From Rhodoferax_B ferrireducens_A (GTDB taxonomy: Bacteria > Pseudomonadota > Gammaproteobacteria > Burkholderiales > Burkholderiaceae_C), in NCBI RefSeq assembly GCF_031458075.1, contig NZ_JAVDXT010000001.1, positions 868,001 through 932,000 of the forward strand: a stretch of DNA of 64,000 nt. Direction: 5' to 3'. The notes below the pieces were generated by a model. The model was given only the letters and a program-made list of their open reading frames with translations, was not told the DNA's origin and searched no databases. Below are positions 1 to 8,699 of this stretch, in pieces. The translations under genes and the position numbers were made by a program. Each line of letters starts with the position of its first letter. Positions within the stretch are counted from its first letter, which is position 1.

Positions 1-3000
1 TCCCAGCTCGCAACCGACGTACTACGGGCCAAGGCACCGCTGGTGGTGCACAAGGCGATAGACGGCCAAACCCTGGATGCCGGCAACCCAGCGGGCTTCA
101 GCACCGGCAGCGCCACACGCTCGGCCGGCAGTGCTGCTACCTTGACCATCCGCATCACCAATCCGAACGCGACCGCGTTGACGGCGCTTGCGCTGACCGA
201 TAGCTTGCCATCCGGCCTGGTTGTGGCGATAACGCCAAACGCTTCGACCACCTGTACCGGTGGCACGGTGCAGGCTGTTGCATCGGGTACCTCGGTACGC
301 ATCAGCGGTGCAACGCTGGCGGCGAATGCATCCTGCAATCTGTTGGTGGACGTGCTCAGCAATATCTCGGGCACGTACACCAACACGATTGCCGTAGGTG
401 CCATCACGACGTTTGAGGGCATCAGCAACGAGGAGCCTACCAGCGCGCGTTTGCAGGTCTCCACACCGCCGGTGGTTTCCAAGCAGTTTGCGCCGCCCGT
501 CATTCCGCCCAATGGCACGTCTACGCTGACGGTATTTCTGGGCAACGACAACCCGACGGCATTGACATTGACGGCCGCGCTGGTCGATACCCTGCCTACC
601 GCCCCGGGCCCGGTGCTGGTTGCTGCGACGCCGAATGTGCAGACTACCTGCCCAGGTACGGTGACCGCGGCTGCTGCGTCCTCCACCGTCAGCTATGCCA
701 GTGGCGCCCTGATTCCGGCAGGCGGCTGCAGCATCAGCGTGCAGGTGACGGCGGCGACGCCGGGTACGCATACCAACAGCATCGCGGCTGGTGCGCTGCA
801 AACCAACCTGGGTAATAACCAGCAGGCTGCAAATGCCCCGCTCACAGTCAGTACCCAGGGCTTTATCTCCGGCCGTGTGTTCCGCGACAACAACCTCACG
901 CCGAACGGCACGTTTGAATCCGGCGTGGATACACCGATCAGCGGTGTGAGCGTGGAACTGCGTGCTGGCAATTCCTGCGCAGGCCCCTTGGTGACCCAGG
1001 GTGGTCTGGCTAACCCGGTGGCTACGGATGTGCTGGGGAACTACATTTTTGCCGGCCTTCCTGCTGCCACCTACTCGGTGTGCGAGCTCGTGCAGCCCAG
1101 CAATACCGTTAACGGCATCACCACGGCCGGCAGCCTGGTGCTGACCGGTGGCAGCACCGGTACCGCTGGCAGCGCGTCGAACCCGAGCGCCACCAGCAGC
1201 CAGATCGTGGGCATCGTGTTGAATGGTGACGGTGCTGGTGGCCAGATCACCGGCTCTACACAGAACAACTTTGCCGAGATAGTTCCATCGACCATCGCGG
1301 GTTCGGTATTCCTGGACACCAATAACAACGGCATCCGCAATGGCGCGGATACGTCTTTGGCTGGCGTGGTGATCGAGTTGTTGAACAGTGCGAACGCCGT
1401 GGTGGCCAGCACGACGACGGCAGCCGACGGTAGCTACAGCTTTGGCAACCTGTTGCCGGGCACGTACAGCGTGCGTGAGCCTAACCAGCCGGCCGGCACA
1501 TCCAATGGCGTGACCTCCGCAGGTAGCGTACCGAATGGCGGTACCGCGGGAACGGCTTCCACGCCTGCGGTGTTGCCCAGTGCGATCCGTAGCATCGTAT
1601 TGCCACCCAATACGCAGTCGGTGGCCAATGACTTCGCCGAGATTCCTAACGGTCGTAGCGTTTCGGGTCGGGTGTTCCTGGACTACAACAACAACGGCGT
1701 GTTGAACAACCCGCCGGACCACGGCATCGGCGGGCAGACGGTGGCTTTGACAGGGACCGACATCAACGGCAACCCTGTATCGCTGACGACTACGACAGCG
1801 GCCGACGGAAGCTTCCGCTTCAGTGCGGTGCCCGAAGGCAGCAACTACACCTTGACGCAAGCGTCCCAGCCTACGGGCACCAACAATGGCACGGTAACGG
1901 CGGGCTCCACCGGAGGGGCTGCCAGCAATCCCACTGTCACCAGTAGCCGTATCACAGGCATTGCTTTGTCGGGCGCCAATGTGGTGTCTGCGGAGAACAA
2001 CTTTGCCGAGATTCCGGGTGCGGTGCCCGACCTGGCATTGGCTAAAACCCATGCGCCATCCAACTTTGCGTCGGGCAGCAGCTCCGGCTACTTCACCCTG
2101 ACGCCGCGCAACATCGGCACGGTCGCTACCAGTGGAACTATTACCCTCACGGATACCCTGCCGACTGGCATGACCGTGGCGGCTTTGGCTACCGGTACCG
2201 GCTGGACCTGTACAGGCGCGGTAGGCGGCAGCGTCGTCAGCTGTACCAGTACGACCGAAATTGCGGCAGGCGCTAGCGGCAACCCTGTGGTGGTACGCGT
2301 TGCGGTTGCCAGTGGCCTCACCGGTCAGGTACTGACCAATACCGCCCTGGTATCGGGTGGCGGCGAGCCGGCCGGATTCGATGGCAATAACAGCGCCAGC
2401 GATTCGGTGGTGCTGGTGTCCGCCGCAACCGTGAGCGGTAGCGTGTGGCGCGACGCCAACCATGACCGCGTCAAGGATCTGGGTGAGTCCGTGGTGCCCG
2501 ACTGGACGGTCGAGCTGCTGAACAACGGGGTGCTGGTAGCGACCACCCAGACCGACAGCAACGGTGCCTACAGCTTTACGGCGCTAGCGCCAGGGGCTGG
2601 CTACGAGGTGCGCTTCCGCGAGCCCAGCACCAACTATTTGTATGGCCGGCCTGTGCCGAATGAAATTGGCCAGTCCTATGCGTCGGGCGTGGTGGGTTCC
2701 GGTAATCCCGGTGGCGCAGACAATTCTCAAGGTGTGCTGCACAACATCAATTTGCTTCCGGGTGACAACATCCTGCAGCAAAGCCTGCCGCTGGATCCCG
2801 CGGGTGTGGTGTATGACGCGGTGACCCGCTTGCCTGTGCAAGGCGCCGTGGTCACATTGTCTGGCCCCCCAGGTTTTGATGCATCCCAACTGCTGGGTGG
2901 GGCGCTTTCGCAAACTACCGGCAGCGCAGGCCGCTACCAGTTTCTGCTGTTTTCGACTGCGCCTGCCGGTGTTTACACCTTGAGCGTGACGGCGCCCGCC

Positions 3001-4227
3001 GGCTATGCGCCAGGCGCCTCTACGCTGATCCCGGCGTGCGCCGCCACCTTGGCGGTCTCGGCGGGACCGCCCGACCCGGCGATCGTCCAGACCAGCGATA
3101 CGGCGCCTACTGCAGCGGCAGGCAATCCATTGACGACACCGGGTGCGTGTGCATCGACTTCTGCTGGTCTGTCCAGTGGTGCGGCTACGACCCAGTACTA
3201 CTTCAGTTTCAACCTGAACCCGGCGTTCCCTGGTGCCTCGGCCAATGTGGTGAACAACCATATTCCGGTGGATCCTATGAATGCAACCGGCTTTGTGTTG
3301 TCTAAAACTGGTAGCCGCCGTGTGGCCGAAGTAGGTGATACCTTGCTCTACACCATCGTGGTACGCCGCACGGCAGGCTCCTCGCTGCCACAGGTCACGG
3401 TGCGTGACCGGTTGCCAGCCGGCTTTACCTACATCCGTGGTACGGCGCGCGTGAACGGCTTGGCTGCCCCCGATCCTGCGGGCGGTTTAGGGCCGGTTCT
3501 TGGCTTCACCGTGGGCGGGTTGAGTTTGAACCAGAGCACAACCCTGACCTACCGGGTGCGCGTAGGTGTTGGCAGCATGCAGGGCACTGGCATCAATACA
3601 GCCCGCGCCTATGGCTGCACTACCGCGGCGGGCTGCCTGACGGCTGCACTGCAACCAGTGGCGAGCAGTATCGATTCGAACGAAGGCGCGCACCAGGTGC
3701 AGGTCACGGGTGGCGTGTTCACCGACCAGGCCTGTGTGCTGGGCAAGATTTTTGTGGACTGCAATGGAAACCACATCCAGGACGCGGAGGAGCTGGGGAT
3801 TTCCGGCGTGCGTCTGTACTTCGAGTCGGGGCAGTACCTGGTCAGCGACAGCGAGGGCAAGTACAGCCAATGCGGGCTGACACCCAACAGCCATGTGCTG
3901 AAGGTCGACCCCCGCACCTTGCCCACCGGTTCGCGCCTGACGACCTCCAGCAACCGCAATCTGGGCGATGCCAACAGCCTGTTTATCGACCTGAAGAACG
4001 GAGAGCTGCACCGCGCCGATTTTGTCGAGGGCAGTTGCTCCAACCCGGTCGTGGAGCAGGTCAAGGCACGGCGTGCCCAAGGGGAAATCCGCTCGGTGGA
4101 AGCCGAAAAACTGAAAGGGCCTGCATTGCGTTTTGAAAGCAAGCCTGTCCGTATGCCGAAGCAGGCTACCGACAGTGCCAACCAACCCATAGTCCAGCCG
4201 CGTGAAGGAGCCAACGGTGCACGCTAA
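1..4227 (+). CDS. Giant SdrD_B/DUF11-type repeat surface protein (5' end outside window)
   Basis: The frame is open from base 1 to the TAA at 4225-4227 (1408 residues visible), and no start is visible, so the gene begins upstream. Two DUF11-like Ig stretches occupy about codons 10-270. Five SdrD_B/Cna-B-like modules follow, each opening with a pattern such as GSVFLDTNNNGIRNG and closing with a DGSYSF-type strand, near codons 288, 432, 552, 811 and 1246. Two further DUF11 domains lie near codons 676 and 1097. The composition is rich in Thr, Ser, Ala and Gly. No LPXTG motif or transmembrane anchor is present, as expected outside Gram-positives, and the C-terminus is a charged tail after a Cys-containing last module. 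The next gene overlaps its end by 11 bases and encodes an outer-membrane barrel, which suggests a displayed or secreted adhesin-like protein working with that barrel. The exact function is unknown. Confidence 0.85.
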   Translation, partial: SQLATDVLRAKAPLVVHKAIDGQTLDAGNPAGFSTGSATRSAGSAATLTIRITNPNATALTALALTDSLPSGLVVAITPNASTTCTGGTVQAVASGTSVRISGATLAANASCNLLVDVLSNISGTYTNTIAVGAITTFEGISNEEPTSARLQVSTPPVVSKQFAPPVIPPNGTSTLTVFLGNDNPTALTLTAALVDTLPTAPGPVLVAATPNVQTTCPGTVTAAAASSTVSYASGALIPAGGCSISVQVTAATPGTHTNSIAAGALQTNLGNNQQAANAPLTVSTQGFISGRVFRDNNLTPNGTFESGVDTPISGVSVELRAGNSCAGPLVTQGGLANPVATDVLGNYIFAGLPAATYSVCELVQPSNTVNGITTAGSLVLTGGSTGTAGSASNPSATSSQIVGIVLNGDGAGGQITGSTQNNFAEIVPSTIAGSVFLDTNNNGIRNGADTSLAGVVIELLNSANAVVASTTTAADGSYSFGNLLPGTYSVREPNQPAGTSNGVTSAGSVPNGGTAGTASTPAVLPSAIRSIVLPPNTQSVANDFAEIPNGRSVSGRVFLDYNNNGVLNNPPDHGIGGQTVALTGTDINGNPVSLTTTTAADGSFRFSAVPEGSNYTLTQASQPTGTNNGTVTAGSTGGAASNPTVTSSRITGIALSGANVVSAENNFAEIPGAVPDLALAKTHAPSNFASGSSSGYFTLTPRNIGTVATSGTITLTDTLPTGMTVAALATGTGWTCTGAVGGSVVSCTSTTEIAAGASGNPVVVRVAVASGLTGQVLTNTALVSGGGEPAGFDGNNSASDSVVLVSAATVSGSVWRDANHDRVKDLGESVVPDWTVELLNNGVLVATTQTDSNGAYSFTALAPGAGYEVRFREPSTNYLYGRPVPNEIGQSYASGVVGSGNPGGADNSQGVLHNINLLPGDNILQQSLPLDPAGVVYDAVTRLPVQGAVVTLSGPPGFDASQLLGGALSQTTGSAGRYQFLLFSTAPAGVYTLSVTAPAGYAPGASTLIPACAATLAVSAGPPDPAIVQTSDTAPTAAAGNPLTTPGACASTSAGLSSGAATTQYYFSFNLNPAFPGASANVVNNHIPVDPMNATGFVLSKTGSRRVAEVGDTLLYTIVVRRTAGSSLPQVTVRDRLPAGFTYIRGTARVNGLAAPDPAGGLGPVLGFTVGGLSLNQSTTLTYRVRVGVGSMQGTGINTARAYGCTTAAGCLTAALQPVASSIDSNEGAHQVQVTGGVFTDQACVLGKIFVDCNGNHIQDAEELGISGVRLYFESGQYLVSDSEGKYSQCGLTPNSHVLKVDPRTLPTGSRLTTSSNRNLGDANSLFIDLKNGELHRADFVEGSCSNPVVEQVKARRAQGEIRSVEAEKLKGPALRFESKPVRMPKQATDSANQPIVQPREGANGAR

Positions 4228-7200
4228 TCGCCCCCAACGCAGCGCTATTGCCTTGCTGATCGGCGCCATCCTGGCCCCGGCCGGCTGGGCGCAGTCCGAA
4301 GATGTCCGCTTTGCGCCGCTGACTGCCGCGGAACGCACTTCCGTCACCGGTGTCGCACAGCCTTTGTACCCGCTGGCGACCCCTGGGCAGCCTGTGCCTG
4401 GCCAGGCAGCTACCGTTTTCCCTGGCACCGTCGGCGAGGTGGATTACGCGCTGAACCAGGCGGCCCAACGGGTCGTGGTGGAAGTGGCCCGCAATGCAGT
4501 GCCAGCCGATGGGCAGACGGCCGTGCCGGTCACCATCCGCGTGTTGGATGGCCAGGGCAAGCCGCTGGCAAGCCCGGTATGGGCGACCATTGAGCACAGC
4601 GGTGGCCGCGTGCTGGTGCCCGGTGCGCGCACGGATGAGTCTGGCCCCATGGCGCGCGATGCAGACCGGGTGACGCCGGGTGTGCAGGTCCGCGTGGTGG
4701 ATGGCGTGGCCAGTTTCTCCCTGTTGGCGCCGATGGCGCCCCAAGATGTGCAGCTGCGCATCACCGTGGGGGCACAGGAAGCGTCCGGCGTGGTCAGCTT
4801 CGTACCCGAGATGCGCGAGATGGTCGCTGCCGGTTTGCTGGAGGGCATCATCAATTTCGGGCGCAAGGAGCGCAGCCTGCTGGCGCGCCCTGAGCGCGAG
4901 GATGCCTTCGAGCGTGAGATCCGCGCCTGGGGCCGTGAATTCAACAACGGCAAGGCGAATCTGGAGGCGCGAAGTGCGTTCTTCCTGCGCGGCACGATCC
5001 AGGGCAAATACCTGCTGACCGCAGCCTACGACTCCGACAAGCTGACCCGCGCGCGGTTGCTGCGCGATATCCAGACTGAAGAGTTCTATCCGGTCTACGG
5101 CGACTCCTCGCTGCGCGGTACGGATGCGCTGTCGGACAGCCGCCTCTACGTGCGGGTCGACAAAGACAAAAGCTATCTGCTATGGGGCAACTTCGCGACA
5201 GGCGACGGCTTCAGCCAGCGCACCGGCGGCGGCAATGTGGCCACTCTCGCGCAGCGCAGCCTGGGCAACTACAACCGCAGCGCAGCAGGCGTGCGCTACC
5301 ACCATGAGGATGGCGGTTTTGTGGGCAATGTCTTTGCCTTCCGCGATTCGCTGCGGCAGGTGGTGGAAGAGTTCTCCAGCCAAGGTAGCGGCCCGTACGG
5401 ACTGCGCAATAGCGCGGTGCTGGAAGGCAGCGAGAAAGTGGAGATCGTTGTACGCGACCGCGAGCAGCCCTCGCGCATCCTGAGCACCACCGCATTGGCG
5501 CGGCTATCTGACTACACGTTCGAGCCGTTCAGTGGGCGCATTCTGCTCAACACCTTTCTGCCGTCGGCAGATGTCAATCTGAACCCGGTATCGCTGCGCA
5601 TTACCTACGAGGTCGACCAGGGCGGAGACAGCTTCTGGGTGATGGGAGCCGATGGCCAGATGCGTCTGGGCAGCAGTGTCGAGGTTGGGGGCTCGGTGAT
5701 GCGGGACAGCAACCCGCTGGCATCGCAAGCCATGAGCAGCGCCAACCTGGGTTGGCGCATCGACGAACACACCATGCTGGTGGCCGAAGTCGCACGCACC
5801 ACGAGCGAGGTCAATACCAATGCAACCAATGTGTCTGTCTTGCCGGGCATGGCAGGCCGCATCGGCGATGTGTCGGGTAACGCCTGGCGGATTGAGGTGG
5901 CGCACGAGGCCGAGCGCACCACGGCGCGGGCTTTTGTAGGCCGCAGCGACACCACTTTCAACAATTTGGCGGCGCCCCTGACAGGCGGCCGCGGCGAGGC
6001 CAGCATTTACGCTGCCTATAAGCTGGACGACAGCACCAAGCTGTACTTGCAAGGACAGCGCAGCGAGGATCTGAACGTGGGCGCTTCCGACAGTAGCTCG
6101 GTCCAGGTGGGCGCAGCCTTCAAACTGAGCGAACGCCTGACCGCCGATGTGGGCCTGCGCTCACTGCATGAATCCGCAGGCAGCGTGACCGCGCTGTATT
6201 CGACCCCGTTCAGTTCCACAGCCGGTCTCACCAGCAGTATCGCTACCGGATCTGGCGGCAGTGCTGTCGGCTTTGGCAACCAGGTGATTGATCCAATCAG
6301 CGGCCTGGTGGTGGTCAGTTCGGGTACCTCGCTTGCCGGTACGCTGGCGAATCAGACCACGGGGCTGAGCAGCCAGACTGTGCGCGGTGGCTTGGGCTTT
6401 CGCGTCAACGACAAGTTCACCCTGGGCGGCGAGGTTGAGCATGACATCAGCGGCGACCCACGCCGGCGCTTTGCTGTCGGTGGCGACTACCAGATTGCCG
6501 AGCGCACCCGCTTGTACGGGCGTTACGAGCAGCAGACCGGGCTGTCGGGTGTGAATACCATCACCACCGACGAACGCAAGGCCAATGCCTTTGTTTTTGG
6601 CGTCAATTCGGCCTACATCAAGGACACCCAGTTGTTCAGCGAGTACCGCTTGCGCGATGCTGTGAGCGGCAGAGATCTGCAGATGGCTTCGGGCGTGCGC
6701 AATGCCTGGGATGTCGCGCAGGGTGTGCGCTTGAACACGGCGGTCGAGCGGGTCCAGGTACTTTCGGGTGATGTGCCGGATGCCTACGCGGTATCGGCGG
6801 GTGTGGATTACACAGCCCATCCTTTGTGGCGTGGTTCCAGCCGCGTGGAATACCGCCATTCCGGTGATATCGCCAATACGACCAGCAACGAGGCTTTCAA
6901 CACTACGCTATGGCAGGTCATGGCGGCGCGCAAGATGGCCCGGGATTGGACGCTGCTGGGGCGCAACTACTTGCTGCTCACCAAGTACGACGCCCGCGGC
7001 GACGTGCTGCAGAACCGCGCGCAGATTGGTGTGGCGTACCGCGAGACCGATACCAACCGCGTGAATGCGCTGGCCAAATACGAGCTAAAAACCGAGCGCG
7101 ATGCCAGCGATGCGGCTGTCGGCAACTTGGCCACGCGTGCCCACATCGTCTCGGCGCACGCCGACTACCACCCGAGTCGTCCCTGGTGGACGACCGGCCG

Positions 7201-7564
7201 CATTGCCGCCAAGTGGCAGCGTGACAGCCTGGAGAACGGAGTGCGCGACAACTTCCACGCCCAGCTGCTGTCGGGCCGCCTGGTGTACGACGTGACCGAG
7301 AAATGGGATGTGGGTGTGATGAGCGCGGTGCAGTTCGGCCAGCAGCGGGCTCGGCAATGGGCCTACGGCGTCGAAACCGGCTACCTGCTGCAGCAAAACC
7401 TGTGGCTGTCGGTGGGCTACAACAAGTCAGGCTTCTCGGCCGACCGGGACCTGGCCGGTTATGAGTACACCCGCAGTGGCTTCTACATACGCCTGCGCTT
7501 CAAGTTCGACGAAGACCTGTTTGCGGGCAGCCAACGCAGCGTCAACACCAGCTTGGACCGCTGA
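4217..7564 (+). CDS. Outer-membrane beta-barrel protein with N-terminal Ig-like domain
   Basis: I chose the GTG at 4217 because an AAGGAG lies seven bases upstream; another GTG at 4202 has no such signal. The protein has 1115 residues. It opens with a signal peptide (ALLIGAILAPAGWAQ). A bacterial Ig/invasin-like domain lies at about residues 80-205 (TAVPVTIRVLDGQGKPL). A long run of alternating polar and aromatic strands typical of a large beta-barrel fills about 250-1110 and ends in an aromatic strand (SGFYIRLRFKFDED). There is no TonB box or plug domain that I can recognise. It overlaps the giant repeat protein and is followed after 8 bases by an OmpA-family gene, so the three are probably one operon. 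It may secrete or anchor the repeat protein; that is inference from context and architecture. Confidence 0.8.
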   Translation: MHANRPQRSAIALLIGAILAPAGWAQSEDVRFAPLTAAERTSVTGVAQPLYPLATPGQPVPGQAATVFPGTVGEVDYALNQAAQRVVVEVARNAVPADGQTAVPVTIRVLDGQGKPLASPVWATIEHSGGRVLVPGARTDESGPMARDADRVTPGVQVRVVDGVASFSLLAPMAPQDVQLRITVGAQEASGVVSFVPEMREMVAAGLLEGIINFGRKERSLLARPEREDAFEREIRAWGREFNNGKANLEARSAFFLRGTIQGKYLLTAAYDSDKLTRARLLRDIQTEEFYPVYGDSSLRGTDALSDSRLYVRVDKDKSYLLWGNFATGDGFSQRTGGGNVATLAQRSLGNYNRSAAGVRYHHEDGGFVGNVFAFRDSLRQVVEEFSSQGSGPYGLRNSAVLEGSEKVEIVVRDREQPSRILSTTALARLSDYTFEPFSGRILLNTFLPSADVNLNPVSLRITYEVDQGGDSFWVMGADGQMRLGSSVEVGGSVMRDSNPLASQAMSSANLGWRIDEHTMLVAEVARTTSEVNTNATNVSVLPGMAGRIGDVSGNAWRIEVAHEAERTTARAFVGRSDTTFNNLAAPLTGGRGEASIYAAYKLDDSTKLYLQGQRSEDLNVGASDSSSVQVGAAFKLSERLTADVGLRSLHESAGSVTALYSTPFSSTAGLTSSIATGSGGSAVGFGNQVIDPISGLVVVSSGTSLAGTLANQTTGLSSQTVRGGLGFRVNDKFTLGGEVEHDISGDPRRRFAVGGDYQIAERTRLYGRYEQQTGLSGVNTITTDERKANAFVFGVNSAYIKDTQLFSEYRLRDAVSGRDLQMASGVRNAWDVAQGVRLNTAVERVQVLSGDVPDAYAVSAGVDYTAHPLWRGSSRVEYRHSGDIANTTSNEAFNTTLWQVMAARKMARDWTLLGRNYLLLTKYDARGDVLQNRAQIGVAYRETDTNRVNALAKYELKTERDASDAAVGNLATRAHIVSAHADYHPSRPWWTTGRIAAKWQRDSLENGVRDNFHAQLLSGRLVYDVTEKWDVGVMSAVQFGQQRARQWAYGVETGYLLQQNLWLSVGYNKSGFSADRDLAGYEYTRSGFYIRLRFKFDEDLFAGSQRSVNTSLDR

Positions 7565-7572
7565 TTAAACCA

Positions 7573-8661
7573 ATGATGAACCGAGTGAACACCATGAACC
7601 CTATTTTTTGCTCCCGTTTGAGATTACGTGTGTTGGCTGCTGCCTTGCTGGTGGCCCTGGGGCCTTTGGGGGCGCTGGACGTAGATGCGCAGGCAGCTTT
7701 GACACCTGCCAATGACCGTATCAGCGACGAAGCCCAACACGCGGACCATGCGGTCTATACGCAGATGCAGGAGCGTATCCATGCCATCAACGAAACCGGT
7801 GTGCCGGTGCGTAACTACTATCTGTCCAAAGCGCAATGCTGGCTGGATGTGTCCTTCCACGAATACACCCGCAACGACCGCAGCCCATTTGTACAGGAGT
7901 CCCTGGCAGAGTCAGAGAAGCTGGTCGTGGCGCTGGAGGGCAAGCAAAGCCCCATCTCCACGGACACCCCGTTGGTAAACAGTGCGGCGCGGATTCGCCC
8001 GGACCTGTGGGACCGGGCGCGCGCACTGCATGCACACAGCGGATTTGCCTGCGCACAGCAACGCGTGGCGTGTTCCGAAGTCGAGTTGGTGCATGCCGGC
8101 AACGAGCTGAACCAGCAGCAGTGGCGGCATGCAAAGCCGTACGTGCAGATGGTGGAAGATGGTTTGAACGAGGCCGATGCGTTGGCGGCGTCCTGCAACC
8201 CGCCTGCACCGTTGGTTGCCGCGTTACCTGCGGTGACGGCCCCGGCTGCGCCACCCGAGGCGGTGAAGCTTTCGGCCCAGGTGGTGTTTGAATTTGACCG
8301 GTTTGGCCGTGCCGATATCCGAGCGGCCAGCCTTGCATCGCTTGAGCAATTGTTCCAGCGCCTGGGGGCCGATCAACTTGAAATCAAGAACCTGGAACTG
8401 ATGGGCCATGCCGACCGCCTCAACTCCACCGGCCACAGCGATTACAACCTGGTGCTGTCGCAAAAGCGCGTGATGACGGTGCGGGACTTGCTGTTGTCAC
8501 GGGGCGTGGTGGCGGAGCGTATCCAGACGGACTTCAAAGGAGACACCCAGCCGGTCGATGCATGTACCGCCAAGTTCCCGCACGAGGACGGTCTGCGCGA
8601 ATGCCTGTTATCGAATCGGCGGGTAGACATCCGCATCGAAGGTATCGCCCGCAAGCGGTAG
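7573..8661 (+). CDS. OmpA-family peptidoglycan-associated outer-membrane protein
   Basis: The product has 362 residues from ATG 7573; an in-frame ATG at 7594 (MNPIFCSRLRLRVLAAALL) is an equally plausible start, since neither has a strong ribosome site. A signal peptide is followed by a helical middle region (about 45-220). A C-terminal OmpA/MotB domain follows from about residue 235 (VVFEFDRFGRADI, GHADRLNSTGHSDYN, NRRVDIRI), which carries the residues that bind peptidoglycan in this family. It is third in the surface operon, 8 bases after the barrel gene, and probably ties the outer-membrane assembly to the wall. It converges on the histidine-kinase gene. Confidence 0.85.
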   Translation: MMNRVNTMNPIFCSRLRLRVLAAALLVALGPLGALDVDAQAALTPANDRISDEAQHADHAVYTQMQERIHAINETGVPVRNYYLSKAQCWLDVSFHEYTRNDRSPFVQESLAESEKLVVALEGKQSPISTDTPLVNSAARIRPDLWDRARALHAHSGFACAQQRVACSEVELVHAGNELNQQQWRHAKPYVQMVEDGLNEADALAASCNPPAPLVAALPAVTAPAAPPEAVKLSAQVVFEFDRFGRADIRAASLASLEQLFQRLGADQLEIKNLELMGHADRLNSTGHSDYNLVLSQKRVMTVRDLLLSRGVVAERIQTDFKGDTQPVDACTAKFPHEDGLRECLLSNRRVDIRIEGIARKR

Positions 8662-8671
8662 GACTTGTTGG

Positions 8672-8699
8672 GCGCCACCCAATATCCAAGGTGTGGCGC
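8672..8699. terminator. Possible hairpin between convergent genes
   Basis: GCGCCAC (8672-8678) and GTGGCGC (8693-8699) are perfectly complementary across a 14-base loop. It sits between the convergent OmpA-like and kinase genes and touches the kinase stop codon. There is no T-tract, so a transcription-stop role is only a guess. Confidence 0.3.

Noticed and set aside
22..2463. An 813-codon open frame on the minus strand opposite the repeat protein
   Set aside because: It is Arg/Gly/His-rich with no domain pattern, and the plus strand is clearly a repeat-domain protein; it is an antisense shadow of GC-rich DNA.
1..4227. Sortase-anchored surface protein
   Set aside because: The modules resemble those of Gram-positive Sdr proteins but there is no LPXTG motif, and the neighbours are outer-membrane proteins.
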